Positions 1-5,851 of a DNA stretch of 7,167 bases are shown here, one piece after another; the stretch's first letter is position 1; each line of letters opens with the position of its first letter. Below the pieces are notes generated by a model that did no database searches, was not told where the DNA came from, and was given only the letters and a program-made list of their open reading frames with translations. A program made the position numbers and the translations under genes. The stretch is from an uncultured Amaricoccus sp. (lineage in GTDB: Bacteria > Pseudomonadota > Alphaproteobacteria > Rhodobacterales > Rhodobacteraceae): contig NZ_CALLYO010000370.1 in NCBI RefSeq assembly GCF_937858865.1, positions 1-7,167 on the forward strand. The letters run 5' to 3'.

Positions 1-22
1 TTCCTCTCGTCCCGGTTCCCCG

Positions 23-1195
23 ATGTCCTCCGAGCGCGGCCGCCTCCTTTCGCTGCAGATGGTGTTCGCGCTGAACGCCATCGGCCTCGCCGTCTGGTTC
101 CCGCGCATCCCGGACGTGAAGGAGGCGCTCGGGCTCGACGTGCTGACGCTCGCCTTCTGCCTCTTCGGCATGCCGGCGGGGACGATGCTCGGCTTCCTGA
201 TCGTCGGGCGGATCATCGCCCGCCTCGGGCTGCGCACCACGGTGGTGGTGGGCGGGTCGGGGTTCCTGGTCAGCTTCATCGCGCCGGCGCTGGCCTGGGA
301 CGCGGTGAGCCTCGGGCTCGCGCTCTTCCTCTGCGGGCTGACGATCGCGACGATCGAGGTGTCGATGAACGCCAAGGCGAGCCAGACCGAGCGGGCGCTG
401 GGGCGGCGGATCATGACCCGCTGCCATGCCTTCTGGAGCTTCGGCACCATGGCCGGCGCGCTGATCGGCGGCGCCTTCGCCGAGCGGGGGATCGGCTTCC
501 TCGCCCAGCAGCTGGTGCTGCAGCCGATCTTCGCCGCGGCGACGATCTTCTTCGCGCTGAGGCTGATCGCCGACGAGATCGCGGAGGAGATCGCCGACGA
601 GCCGGCGCGGCCGGTGGAGCGGGAGCGGGGCTTCCGGCTGCCGGAGGGGGCGCTGCTCGCCATGTGCCTGGTGCCGATCGGGGCGCTCCTCATCGAGGGG
701 GCGATGATGGAGTGGTCGGCCCTGCTCATGCGCGAGTGGAAGGGGGCGGGGCCCTTGGTGACGGCGCTGACCTTCTCGCTCTTCGCGCTCGCCATGGCGC
801 TGGCGCGGCTGAGCGGGGACTGGCTGGCGGAGCGGTTCGGGCCGCGGCCGGTCATCCTCGGCTCGGGGCTCGCCATGGCGGCGGGGATCGCCGCCTTCGG
901 CCTGGCGCCGGGGCTCTGGGCGTCGCTGCCGGCGGCGCTCGTGGTCGGGGCCGGGTGCGGCAACATCTATCCGCTGACCATGTCGATGGTCGGGCAGCTG
1001 CCGGCGGCGCGGCCGGAGCGGAACGTGGCGACGCTGGCGCTGGTCGCCTTCACCGCCTTCCTGATCGGGCCGCCGCTGATCGGGGCGCTGGCGCACCTCG
1101 TCGGGCTGCCGCTGGCGCTGGCGCTGCTGGCGCCGCTCGGGGCGGCGCCGCTGCTGCTGCTGCCGCGGCAGGGGCGGGGGCGTCAGCCGCAGTAG
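23..1195 (+). CDS. MFS transporter, YbjJ-like
   Basis: A 390-residue major facilitator superfamily permease of the inner membrane; the substrate cannot be read from the sequence. About 12 hydrophobic segments are visible, near residues 11-28, 40-62, 73-90, 95-114, 134-153, 163-182, 207-230, 244-264, 276-295, 297-315, 334-355 and 361-381. A charged central loop (about 183-206, rich in Glu and Arg) separates the two six-helix halves. Features seen in YbjJ-type permeases are the IEVSMNAKA stretch at 111-119, GRRIMTRCHAFWSFG at 127-141, EGAMMEW at 225-231 and GNIYPL at 313-318. The ATG at 23 lacks a visible Shine-Dalgarno, and the frame stays open to the window edge, so the true start may lie upstream. 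The next ATG (59) would remove most of the N-terminal flank of helix 1. The stop overlaps the 3' end of the convergent I78 gene by 13 bp. Family is confident; the YbjJ subgroup is inferred from motifs. Confidence 0.88.
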   Translation: MSSERGRLLSLQMVFALNAIGLAVWFPRIPDVKEALGLDVLTLAFCLFGMPAGTMLGFLIVGRIIARLGLRTTVVVGGSGFLVSFIAPALAWDAVSLGLALFLCGLTIATIEVSMNAKASQTERALGRRIMTRCHAFWSFGTMAGALIGGAFAERGIGFLAQQLVLQPIFAAATIFFALRLIADEIAEEIADEPARPVERERGFRLPEGALLAMCLVPIGALLIEGAMMEWSALLMREWKGAGPLVTALTFSLFALAMALARLSGDWLAERFGPRPVILGSGLAMAAGIAAFGLAPGLWASLPAALVVGAGCGNIYPLTMSMVGQLPAARPERNVATLALVAFTAFLIGPPLIGALAHLVGLPLALALLAPLGAAPLLLLPRQGRGRQPQ

Positions 1196-1476
1196 ACGCG
1201 GGTGATGGTGTCGGCCTTGTCGACGCTGACGTTCAGCCGCTCGGCGCGGTAGTCCATGGTGGCGGGGGTGGTCGGGAAGAGGACGCGCGCCCCCTCGGGG
1301 AGGTCGACGTCGTTGAGCACGTCGACCCGCTGGCCGACCCAGTCCTGGTGCGCCTCGGCGCCGCAGGTGCCGCCCTCGGCCGCGGCTTCGCCGGGGACGC
1401 CGACGTTCAACTCGGCGCAGGCGCCGAGGGCGAGCAGCAGGGCGATGCCGAGGCCGGTCTGCAGGGGTGAGGGCAT
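1183..1476 (-). CDS. I78-family peptidase inhibitor, predicted lipoprotein
   Basis: A 97-residue exported protein of the I78 peptidase inhibitor family, typified by the Aspergillus elastase inhibitor; family members block serine proteases. Residues 1-19 form a lipoprotein signal peptide with lipobox LGAC, so Cys20 should be lipidated. Ala21 follows, not Asp, which favours the outer membrane. The mature part shows family hallmarks: CGA at 38-40 followed by a QDWVGQ segment (44-49), the conserved RLNV at 80-83, and the C-terminal ITRVYCG. Cys38 and Cys96 could form a disulfide. The start at 1476 is chosen because it gives the signal peptide directly and has GGAG 9 nt upstream; an in-frame ATG at 1656 would add 60 residues unlike any signal sequence. 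The gene is convergent with the MFS gene and divergent from uppS. A role in protecting the envelope from proteases is a family-level inference. Confidence 0.85.
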   Translation of the reverse strand: MPSPLQTGLGIALLLALGACAELNVGVPGEAAAEGGTCGAEAHQDWVGQRVDVLNDVDLPEGARVLFPTTPATMDYRAERLNVSVDKADTITRVYCG

Positions 1477-1778
1477 GTGGCAGGTCTCCGCGCAAGGGTT
1501 GGCCCGGGCAGGCAAGCACGTCCGGAGGGGCCTTGGCAAGGGGGCGCGCACCGGAGTCGCACGCGTGCGACTCGGGGCAATTGGTTGATATGGAACGATA
1601 AAGTCAGGGCCGTTTACCGGATGTTCAGCAAGGTTGACGCGAGGATATGATCGCAATGCGACTGGGCGCGGGCCTGGCGCTCTCCCTTTTGTGAGCGACT
1701 TTCACTTGCAGCGCCCGCTGAACTGTTGTCCCCGCCGCGCGTTGCGCATATTGACGCGGTCGGGCAGGTGGACGGCGA
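1477..1778. other. Divergent intergenic region, I78 gene / uppS
   Basis: These 302 bases separate two divergent genes and hold no convincing protein gene. They contain a perfect 20-bp palindrome (1554-1573, listed separately), a relatively AT-rich stretch at 1580-1615, and a 15-codon reading frame at 1647-1694. For uppS a weak promoter candidate is TTGTCC (1726-1731), 17 bp, TATTGA (1749-1754), which would give a leader of about 18 nt. The AGGTGG at 1766-1771, 7 nt before the ATG, is a plausible ribosome binding site. TTGACG at 1634-1639 matches a -35 box in five of six positions but has no fitting -10. I could not pick a promoter for the I78 gene on the minus strand. The promoter calls are tentative. 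Confidence 0.55.
1554..1573. promoter_or_regulatory. Perfect 20-bp palindrome, candidate operator
   Basis: The half-site GAGTCGCACG is followed directly by its exact reverse complement CGTGCGACTC with no spacer; the dyad centre lies between 1563 and 1564. It sits 78-97 bp upstream of the I78 start codon and about 200 bp upstream of uppS. A zero-spacer dyad would make a poor RNA hairpin because tight loops are disfavoured, so a binding site for a dimeric DNA-binding protein fits better than a terminator. No T-run follows on either strand. The palindrome is directly observed; operator function and the cognate regulator are inference. Confidence 0.45.
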
Positions 1779-2522
1779 ATGACAGAACGGGCAACTTCGA
1801 GTTTCCACGTCGGAGTCATCATGGACGGGAACGGCCGCTGGGCCGAGGCGCGCGGCCTCGGACGGGTGGCCGGGCATGCCCGCGGCGCGCGGCGCGTCAC
1901 CGAGATCGTGAAGGCCTGCCCCGCCCTCGGCGTCACCCATCTCACGATCTACGCCTTCTCGACGGAGAACTGGCAGCGTCCTCTGGCCGAGGTCGAGGGG
2001 CTGATGAGGATCTTCGGCCAGTACATCCGCAACAAGATGGACGGGCTGCGGCTGAACGACGTGCGGGTGCGCTTCATCGGCATGCGCGACCGGGTGCCGT
2101 CGCGGCTGCGCGAGCTCATGGCGGCGCTCGAGGACCGCACCAGCGACTGCCGCGGGCTCAACCTCTGCATCGCCATCGACTACGGCGGGCGCGACGAGCT
2201 GACCCGCGCGGTGCGCGCGCTCTCGCGCGAGGTGGAGACGGGGCGGCTGCCGCCGGCGGGGATCTCGGAGGCGGACTTCGCTGCCGCGCTCGACACCCGC
2301 GGGCTGCCGGATCCCGACTTCATCATCCGCACCTCGGGCGAGCTGCGCATCTCGAACTTCCTGCTCTGGCAGGGGACCTACGCCGAGTACGACTTCCCGC
2401 GGACCGCCTGGCCGGACTTCACCGCCGGGGATTTCCGCGCCGCGGTCGAGGCCTTCCGCCTGCGCCAGAGGCGGTTCGGCGGCACCGATCTGGCGGAGCC
2501 CGCCGGGTCGCGGACGGCCTGA
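1779..2522 (+). CDS. uppS: Undecaprenyl-diphosphate synthase (cis-isoprenyl transferase)
   Basis: A 247-residue cytosolic cis-prenyltransferase. It condenses eight isopentenyl diphosphates onto farnesyl diphosphate to make the C55 carrier lipid for peptidoglycan and O-antigen precursors. Residues align to E. coli UppS with a constant offset of 10 and no gaps: Asp16 in MDGNGRW, Arg29 and His33, Ser61, Asn64 and Trp65 in FSTENW, Arg67, Glu71, Arg184, Arg190, Ser192 and Glu203. These match the known catalytic and diphosphate-binding positions. Ala59 and Leu127 occupy the positions tied to C55 chain length in E. coli, so C55 is the likely product. YGGRDE (135-140) and ISNFLLWQ (191-198) are also diagnostic. 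AGGTGG lies 7 nt before the ATG. The neighbours are not the usual pyrH-frr-uppS-cdsA-dxr genes, so this may be a second copy or a relocated single copy. Confidence 0.93.
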   Translation: MTERATSSFHVGVIMDGNGRWAEARGLGRVAGHARGARRVTEIVKACPALGVTHLTIYAFSTENWQRPLAEVEGLMRIFGQYIRNKMDGLRLNDVRVRFIGMRDRVPSRLRELMAALEDRTSDCRGLNLCIAIDYGGRDELTRAVRALSREVETGRLPPAGISEADFAAALDTRGLPDPDFIIRTSGELRISNFLLWQGTYAEYDFPRTAWPDFTAGDFRAAVEAFRLRQRRFGGTDLAEPAGSRTA

Positions 2523-2568
2523 CCCGAAGTCCCGGCGGCAGCCATCTGCCGGCGCGGGCAGCGGCAAA

Positions 2569-2599
2569 GCCGCGGGCAAGGAACGTCCCTGCCCGCGGC
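2569..2599. terminator. GC-rich hairpin between convergent genes
   Basis: The arms GCCGCGGGCA (2569-2578) and TGCCCGCGGC (2590-2599) are perfectly complementary over 10 bp. After one mismatch, GG/CC continues the stem and leaves a 5-nt loop. It lies 46 bp after the uppS stop and 87 bp beyond the stop of the convergent 87-residue gene, where a bidirectional terminator would be expected. Neither side carries a proper T-run: the plus side reads CAGACTGCTC and the minus side starts TTTGCC. It is either a GC-strong terminator with a weak tail or a 3'-end stabilising stem. A weaker stem (CGGCG 2654-2658 with CGCCG 2667-2671, flanked by CCCC/GGGG) lies closer to the 87-residue gene. Confidence 0.5.
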
Positions 2600-2686
2600 C
2601 AGACTGCTCAAAATGGTCGCTCAAATTGCCTTGGTATCAATTTCCCCAGCGAACGGCGTAATGCACCGCCGCGGGGCATGAAGAAT

Positions 2687-2950
2687 TCAGCAGGCGTCGA
2701 GACTGCGGATGTCGGGCCAGCGGCCCTCGAGCACGCGGCCGCACTCGCAGCGGCGGACGCGGGGCTTGGCCTGGCGCCGCCGGATCTCGATCTCGATGCT
2801 GGCCGGGTCGACGGTACCGAAGGCGGCGGTCAGCCGCGCCCAGGCATCGGCCAGGGTGGCTTCAGCCGGATCGATCGCCAGCAGCATCGCAAGGTCGCGG
2901 TCGCCGTCGGAGGCACGGTAGGTGACGGCGGCACAGGGGCGGTTCGTCAT
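2687..2950 (-). CDS. Hypothetical 87-residue protein with four cysteines
   Basis: I do not recognise this protein. It has 87 residues with no signal peptide or membrane segment. The middle is mildly hydrophobic and probably helical (about 19-44, with LAMLLAID and LADAWARLTAAF). A basic patch follows (RRRQAKPRVRR, 57-67), then a CECG motif (Cys68, Cys70). Cys6 and the C-terminal Cys87 are the only other cysteines. Four cysteines with a CxC pair could bind a metal, but this is a guess. The case for a real gene is a strong GAGGAGA ribosome binding site about 6 nt before the ATG and a sensible, non-repetitive composition; the plus-strand frame over the same bases looks like a shadow. It lies 130 bp downstream of the LigD-type polymerase gene on the same strand and may be co-transcribed with it. 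Confidence 0.7.
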   Translation of the reverse strand: MTNRPCAAVTYRASDGDRDLAMLLAIDPAEATLADAWARLTAAFGTVDPASIEIEIRRRQAKPRVRRCECGRVLEGRWPDIRSLDAC

Positions 2951-2954
2951 GGTT

Positions 2955-2977
2955 GCTCTCCTCGGTCGGGGGAGAGC
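2955..2977 (-). promoter_or_regulatory. mRNA hairpin covering the ribosome binding site
   Basis: On the minus strand the leader of the 87-residue gene contains GCTCTCC, a 9-nt loop, then GGAGAGC ending 4 nt before the ATG. The seven base pairs are perfect and GC-rich. The 3' arm contains most of the GAGGAGA Shine-Dalgarno sequence, so the folded mRNA would hide the ribosome binding site. This geometry is that of a translational switch or thermometer, but no ligand-binding domain can be recognised upstream. The inverted repeat is observed; the regulatory role is inferred. Confidence 0.4.
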
Positions 2978-3006
2978 CGCCGTTCATGCATCGCCCTCCC
3001 CCTGAA

Positions 3007-3022
3007 CGAGGTCTAGTCCTCG
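3007..3022. repeat. Imperfect 16-bp palindrome
   Basis: CGAGGTCTAGTCCTCG pairs in 7 of 8 positions around its centre, the only mismatch being T/T. It lies 57-72 bp upstream of the 87-residue gene and 59 bp beyond the polymerase stop codon. It could be an operator for the small gene or chance; no convincing -35/-10 pair could be placed around it. TTCACA in the minus-strand sequence just upstream resembles a -35 box but lacks a -10 partner. Confidence 0.3.
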
Positions 3023-3080
3023 GCGCGGGACGAGACTGTGAACCAGGTCACGAAAGGCGACCAATCCTGTCGCAGGCCGA

Positions 3081-3950
3081 CTATCCGGGCTTCGGCAGCG
3101 GCGTCGCGGCGCGGCGGAAGTCGGCCCAGGGGTCCGGGGTGCCGGCGATTCGCTCCGGTGCGTTGGCGACGGTGAAATGCGCCGGGCCGATGTCGGGGCC
3201 GAGCTCCTCCCAGGCGAGCGGCATCGAGACCGGCGCCCCGGCGCGGGCGCGGGCGCCGTAGGCGACGATGGCGGTGTTGTTGCGGCCGTTGCGCAGGTAG
3301 TCGACGAGGATGCGGCCGGCGCGCAGCGCCTTGGAGACGGTGGCGACGTAGCGTTCGGGATCGTCGGCGGCCATCGCCCGCGCGATGCCGGCGGTGAAGG
3401 CCTTGACCGCCGCCCAGTCGCCGGCGGCGGACGGGCGCAGCGGCGCCAGCACGTGCAGCCCCTTGCCGCCCGAGGTCTTGACGAAGGCGGCGAGGCCCTT
3501 CGCCTCCAGCCGGGCGCGCACCTCGCGGGCGGCGGTGAGCATCGCCGGCCAGGGGACGCCCTCGCCCGGGTCGAGATCCATGACGATCTGGTCGGGGTGC
3601 TCGAGGTCGTCGAGCCGCGACTGCCAGGTGTGGATCTCGAGCGCGCCCCCCTGGACGAGCGCGGTGAGGCCGGGGAGGCCGCGGACGGCCATGAGCGGCG
3701 GATCGTCGGGGTTGAGCGGGTCGACCGGGGTCAGGATCTGCGGGCCGTGCCCCTTCCAGGGGTGTTTCTGGAAGAAGCAGGCGTCCCCCGTTCCCTCCGG
3801 GCAGCGCAGCAAGGCGACCGGGCGGTTGGTGACGTGCGGGCGGATGCGCGGCCAGACGGCGGCGTAATAGTCGGCGAGGCCCTGCTTGCTCAGGCCGATG
3901 TCGGGCCAGTAGACGCGGTCGGGATTGGTGAGCCTGACCTTCGGCGGCAT
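3081..3950 (-). CDS. Stand-alone LigD-type primase-polymerase (PolDom)
   Basis: A 289-residue archaeo-eukaryotic primase superfamily polymerase of the LigD PolDom type. In bacterial non-homologous end joining this domain fills gaps and adds nucleotides, often ribonucleotides, at double-strand breaks. Visible motifs in order: LTNPDRVYWPD (7-17) with GLSKQGLADYY (19-29); NRPVALLRCPEG (42-53) and FFQKHPWKG (59-67); EIHTW (105-109); the metal-binding pair Asp125 and Asp127 in MDLDPGEG; KTSGGKGLHV (158-167) with His166 for nucleotide binding; and ILVDYLRN (214-221), where Asp217 is the third acidic residue. The length equals the PolDom alone: ligase and phosphoesterase domains are absent and no Ku gene lies in the window. 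AAGGA lies 7 nt before the ATG. It is divergent from the hydrolase operon (137 bp) and may lead into the 87-residue gene. All catalytic residues appear present, so the enzyme should be active; end joining as its role is inferred from the family. Confidence 0.92.
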   Translation of the reverse strand: MPPKVRLTNPDRVYWPDIGLSKQGLADYYAAVWPRIRPHVTNRPVALLRCPEGTGDACFFQKHPWKGHGPQILTPVDPLNPDDPPLMAVRGLPGLTALVQGGALEIHTWQSRLDDLEHPDQIVMDLDPGEGVPWPAMLTAAREVRARLEAKGLAAFVKTSGGKGLHVLAPLRPSAAGDWAAVKAFTAGIARAMAADDPERYVATVSKALRAGRILVDYLRNGRNNTAIVAYGARARAGAPVSMPLAWEELGPDIGPAHFTVANAPERIAGTPDPWADFRRAATPLPKPG

Positions 3951-4087
3951 GGCTGCGTCCTTGCGCTGTCGGCAGGCCCACTGTCGGCGGTGGCGGCGCG
4001 GGCGGCAAGCCCCCGGCGTCGGCTTGTTTCCACGGCGACAGATGCTAAGCAGGCGGAGAAACGCCGATCGAGGTCGGGGGAAAGGTC

Positions 4088-5851
4088 ATGGCTCCGCAAT
4101 CCAGCTCCAGGCGGCGCCGGTCGGGCAAGGCTCCTCCGGCAGCTCCCACCGCTTCGGCCGCGCCCGCGCCCGCCGGGCGCGGCCCGCTCCAGTGGATCGC
4201 GCGGCAGCCGGTCGAGCTCTGGCGGACCTTCTCCGGGCTCGGGCTGGTGATCGGCGCGCTCTTCTTCGCGGCGGCGCTGACGCCGTCGCTGATCCCGCGC
4301 GCGCCGCTGCTGCAGGGGGTGCTGTCGGGCGTCTGCTTCGCGATCGGCTACGGGATCGGGGTGCTGCTGCTGGCGGCCTGGGAGTGGATGCAGCTGCCGC
4401 TCGCGAACGTCAGGGTGCGGCGGAACGCCACCTGGGCGGCGGCCGCGGTGGCGCTGGCGGTGGTGCTGCGCTTCCTCTGGAAGAGCGCCGAGTGGCAGAA
4501 CTCGATCCGCGAGCGCATGGGGATGCCGCTCCTCGAAGGCGCCGAGCCGTTCACGGTGGCGCTGGTGGCCCTGGTGGTCTTCGTCCTGCTGCTGCTCGTC
4601 GCCCGCTCGTTCCGCGGCGTGGGCGGGATGGTGCGCCGGTGGCTCGCGCGCTACGTGCCGGAGCGGGTCTCGATGCTGGTCGGCGGGCTGGCGGCGGCCG
4701 CGCTCTTCTGGACGCTGGTCGACGGCGTGCTCTTCGACGGCTTCATCCGGCTGTCGGACCGCTCGTTCCAGGCGCTCGACGCGCTGATGGAGCCGCAGTT
4801 CCCCGCGCCGACCGAGCCGGCGCGCACCGGGAGCGCGGAATCGCTGGTGAGCTGGGAGGAGCTCGGCCGCGCCGGGCGCGAGTTCGTCGTCTCCGGGCCG
4901 ACGGCGGAGCAGATCGCGGCCTTCACCGGGCGGCCGGCGAAGCAGCCGATCCGGGTCTATGCCGGGCTGAACTCGGCCGAGGAGCTGGACGATCGGGCGC
5001 GGCTCGTGCTCGACGAGATGATCCGGGCCGGCGCCTTCGACCGCAAGGTGCTGATCGTGGTGGTGCCGACCGGGACCGGGTGGATGGACCCCGCGGCGAT
5101 GGACACGCTCGAGTATCTGCACGACGGCGACACCGCGATCGTGGCCATGCAGTATTCCTACCTCACCAGCTGGATCTCGCTGCTGGTGGAGCCGGGCTAC
5201 GGCAGCGCGGCGGGGCGGGAGCTCTTCCGCGCCGTCTACCGCCACTGGACGGAGCTGCCGGAGGACGCGCGGCCGAAGCTCTACCTGCAGGGGCTGAGCC
5301 TCGGCTCCTACGGCTCGGAGCAGTCGTTCCGGGTGCACGAGGTCATGGCCGATCCGTTCCAGGGGGCGGTGTGGAGCGGGCCGCCCTTCCCGAGCCCGCT
5401 CTGGGGCGGGGCGACGCGGGAGCGCAATCCGGGCTCGCCGGAGTGGCTGCCGACCTATGGCGACGGCTCGATCATCCGCTTCACCAACCAGGAGAATCAC
5501 CTCGACGTCCCGGGGGCCGAGTGGGGGCCGATGCGGATCGTCTTCCTGCAGTACGCCTCGGACCCGATCACCTTCTTCGACCCGCATTCGGTCTGGCACA
5601 AGCCGGACTGGATGACCCCGCCGCTGGGGCCCGACGTGTCGCCGGAGCTGCGCTGGTATCCGGTCGTCACCTTCCTGCAGCTCGGGCTCGACATGGCGAT
5701 CGCGCTCGCGGTGCCGATCGGGCACGGGCACTACTACGCGCCCGAGCACTATATCGACGCCTGGGTGGCGGTGACCGACCCGCCGGGGTGGACGCCGGAG
5801 GAGGTCGGGCGGCTGAAGCGGCACTTCATCGAGGCGCGGGCCGGAGGGTGA
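4088..5851 (+). CDS. Membrane protein with alpha/beta-hydrolase domain (Abhydrolase_9 type)
   Basis: A 587-residue inner-membrane protein whose architecture fits the Abhydrolase_9_N / Abhydrolase_9 family, which to my knowledge has no established substrate. A basic, Ala/Pro-rich N-terminus (1-40) precedes about five membrane segments near 48-69, 76-98, 114-131, 155-173 and 195-215. The C-terminal domain (about 260-580) begins with RVYAGLNS (289-296) and contains VLIVVVPTGTGWMDP (321-335), a family hallmark. It carries a GLSLGS nucleophile elbow with Ser404, Asp492 in YASDP as likely acid, and GHGH (545-548), where His546 or His548 is the likely base. These residues predict a serine hydrolase, plausibly a lipase or esterase acting on membrane or envelope lipids. 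The ATG has GGGGGAAAGG just upstream. The stop codon overlaps the next gene's GTG by 4 bp, so the two are probably translationally coupled. Confidence 0.88.
   Translation: MAPQSSSRRRRSGKAPPAAPTASAAPAPAGRGPLQWIARQPVELWRTFSGLGLVIGALFFAAALTPSLIPRAPLLQGVLSGVCFAIGYGIGVLLLAAWEWMQLPLANVRVRRNATWAAAAVALAVVLRFLWKSAEWQNSIRERMGMPLLEGAEPFTVALVALVVFVLLLLVARSFRGVGGMVRRWLARYVPERVSMLVGGLAAAALFWTLVDGVLFDGFIRLSDRSFQALDALMEPQFPAPTEPARTGSAESLVSWEELGRAGREFVVSGPTAEQIAAFTGRPAKQPIRVYAGLNSAEELDDRARLVLDEMIRAGAFDRKVLIVVVPTGTGWMDPAAMDTLEYLHDGDTAIVAMQYSYLTSWISLLVEPGYGSAAGRELFRAVYRHWTELPEDARPKLYLQGLSLGSYGSEQSFRVHEVMADPFQGAVWSGPPFPSPLWGGATRERNPGSPEWLPTYGDGSIIRFTNQENHLDVPGAEWGPMRIVFLQYASDPITFFDPHSVWHKPDWMTPPLGPDVSPELRWYPVVTFLQLGLDMAIALAVPIGHGHYYAPEHYIDAWVAVTDPPGWTPEEVGRLKRHFIEARAGG

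Noticed and set aside
664..1470. 268-codon plus-strand open frame inside the MFS gene
   Set aside because: Extreme Gly/Ala/Arg composition; it is a shadow of the transporter frame that runs on through the I78 gene.
1477..1656. 60-residue N-terminal extension of the I78 protein
   Set aside because: The extension hides a perfect lipoprotein signal peptide and crosses the palindrome; the ATG at 1476 has a ribosome binding site.
1614..2624. 336-codon minus-strand open frame opposite uppS
   Set aside because: uppS on the plus strand has every catalytic residue; the antisense frame has low-complexity composition.
1634..3016. 460-codon plus-strand open frame spanning uppS and the 87-residue gene
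   Set aside because: It crosses a gene boundary and both strands of real genes, and its product is Arg/Ala/Gly-rich without any motif.
3013..4008. 331-codon minus-strand frame overlapping the PolDom gene
   Set aside because: Arg/Pro/Ala-rich frame-shifted shadow of the polymerase gene, with none of its motifs.
3951..4087. Promoter in the divergent polymerase/hydrolase gap (TTGTTT at 4024 with GCTAAG)
   Set aside because: The spacer is only 14 bp and the -10 matches three of six positions. The duplicated CTGTCGG near 3966 and 3981 is too short to mean much.
3890..5824. 644-codon minus-strand open frame opposite the hydrolase gene
   Set aside because: Rich in Arg, Pro, His and Glu with no domain; it is antisense to a gene with clear family motifs.
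3925..5847. Open frame on the plus strand running into the second hydrolase gene
   Set aside because: It overlaps the Abhydrolase_9 gene in another frame, has Ala/Arg/Gly-rich composition without motifs, and is open only because of high GC. Real coding begins at the GTG at 5848.
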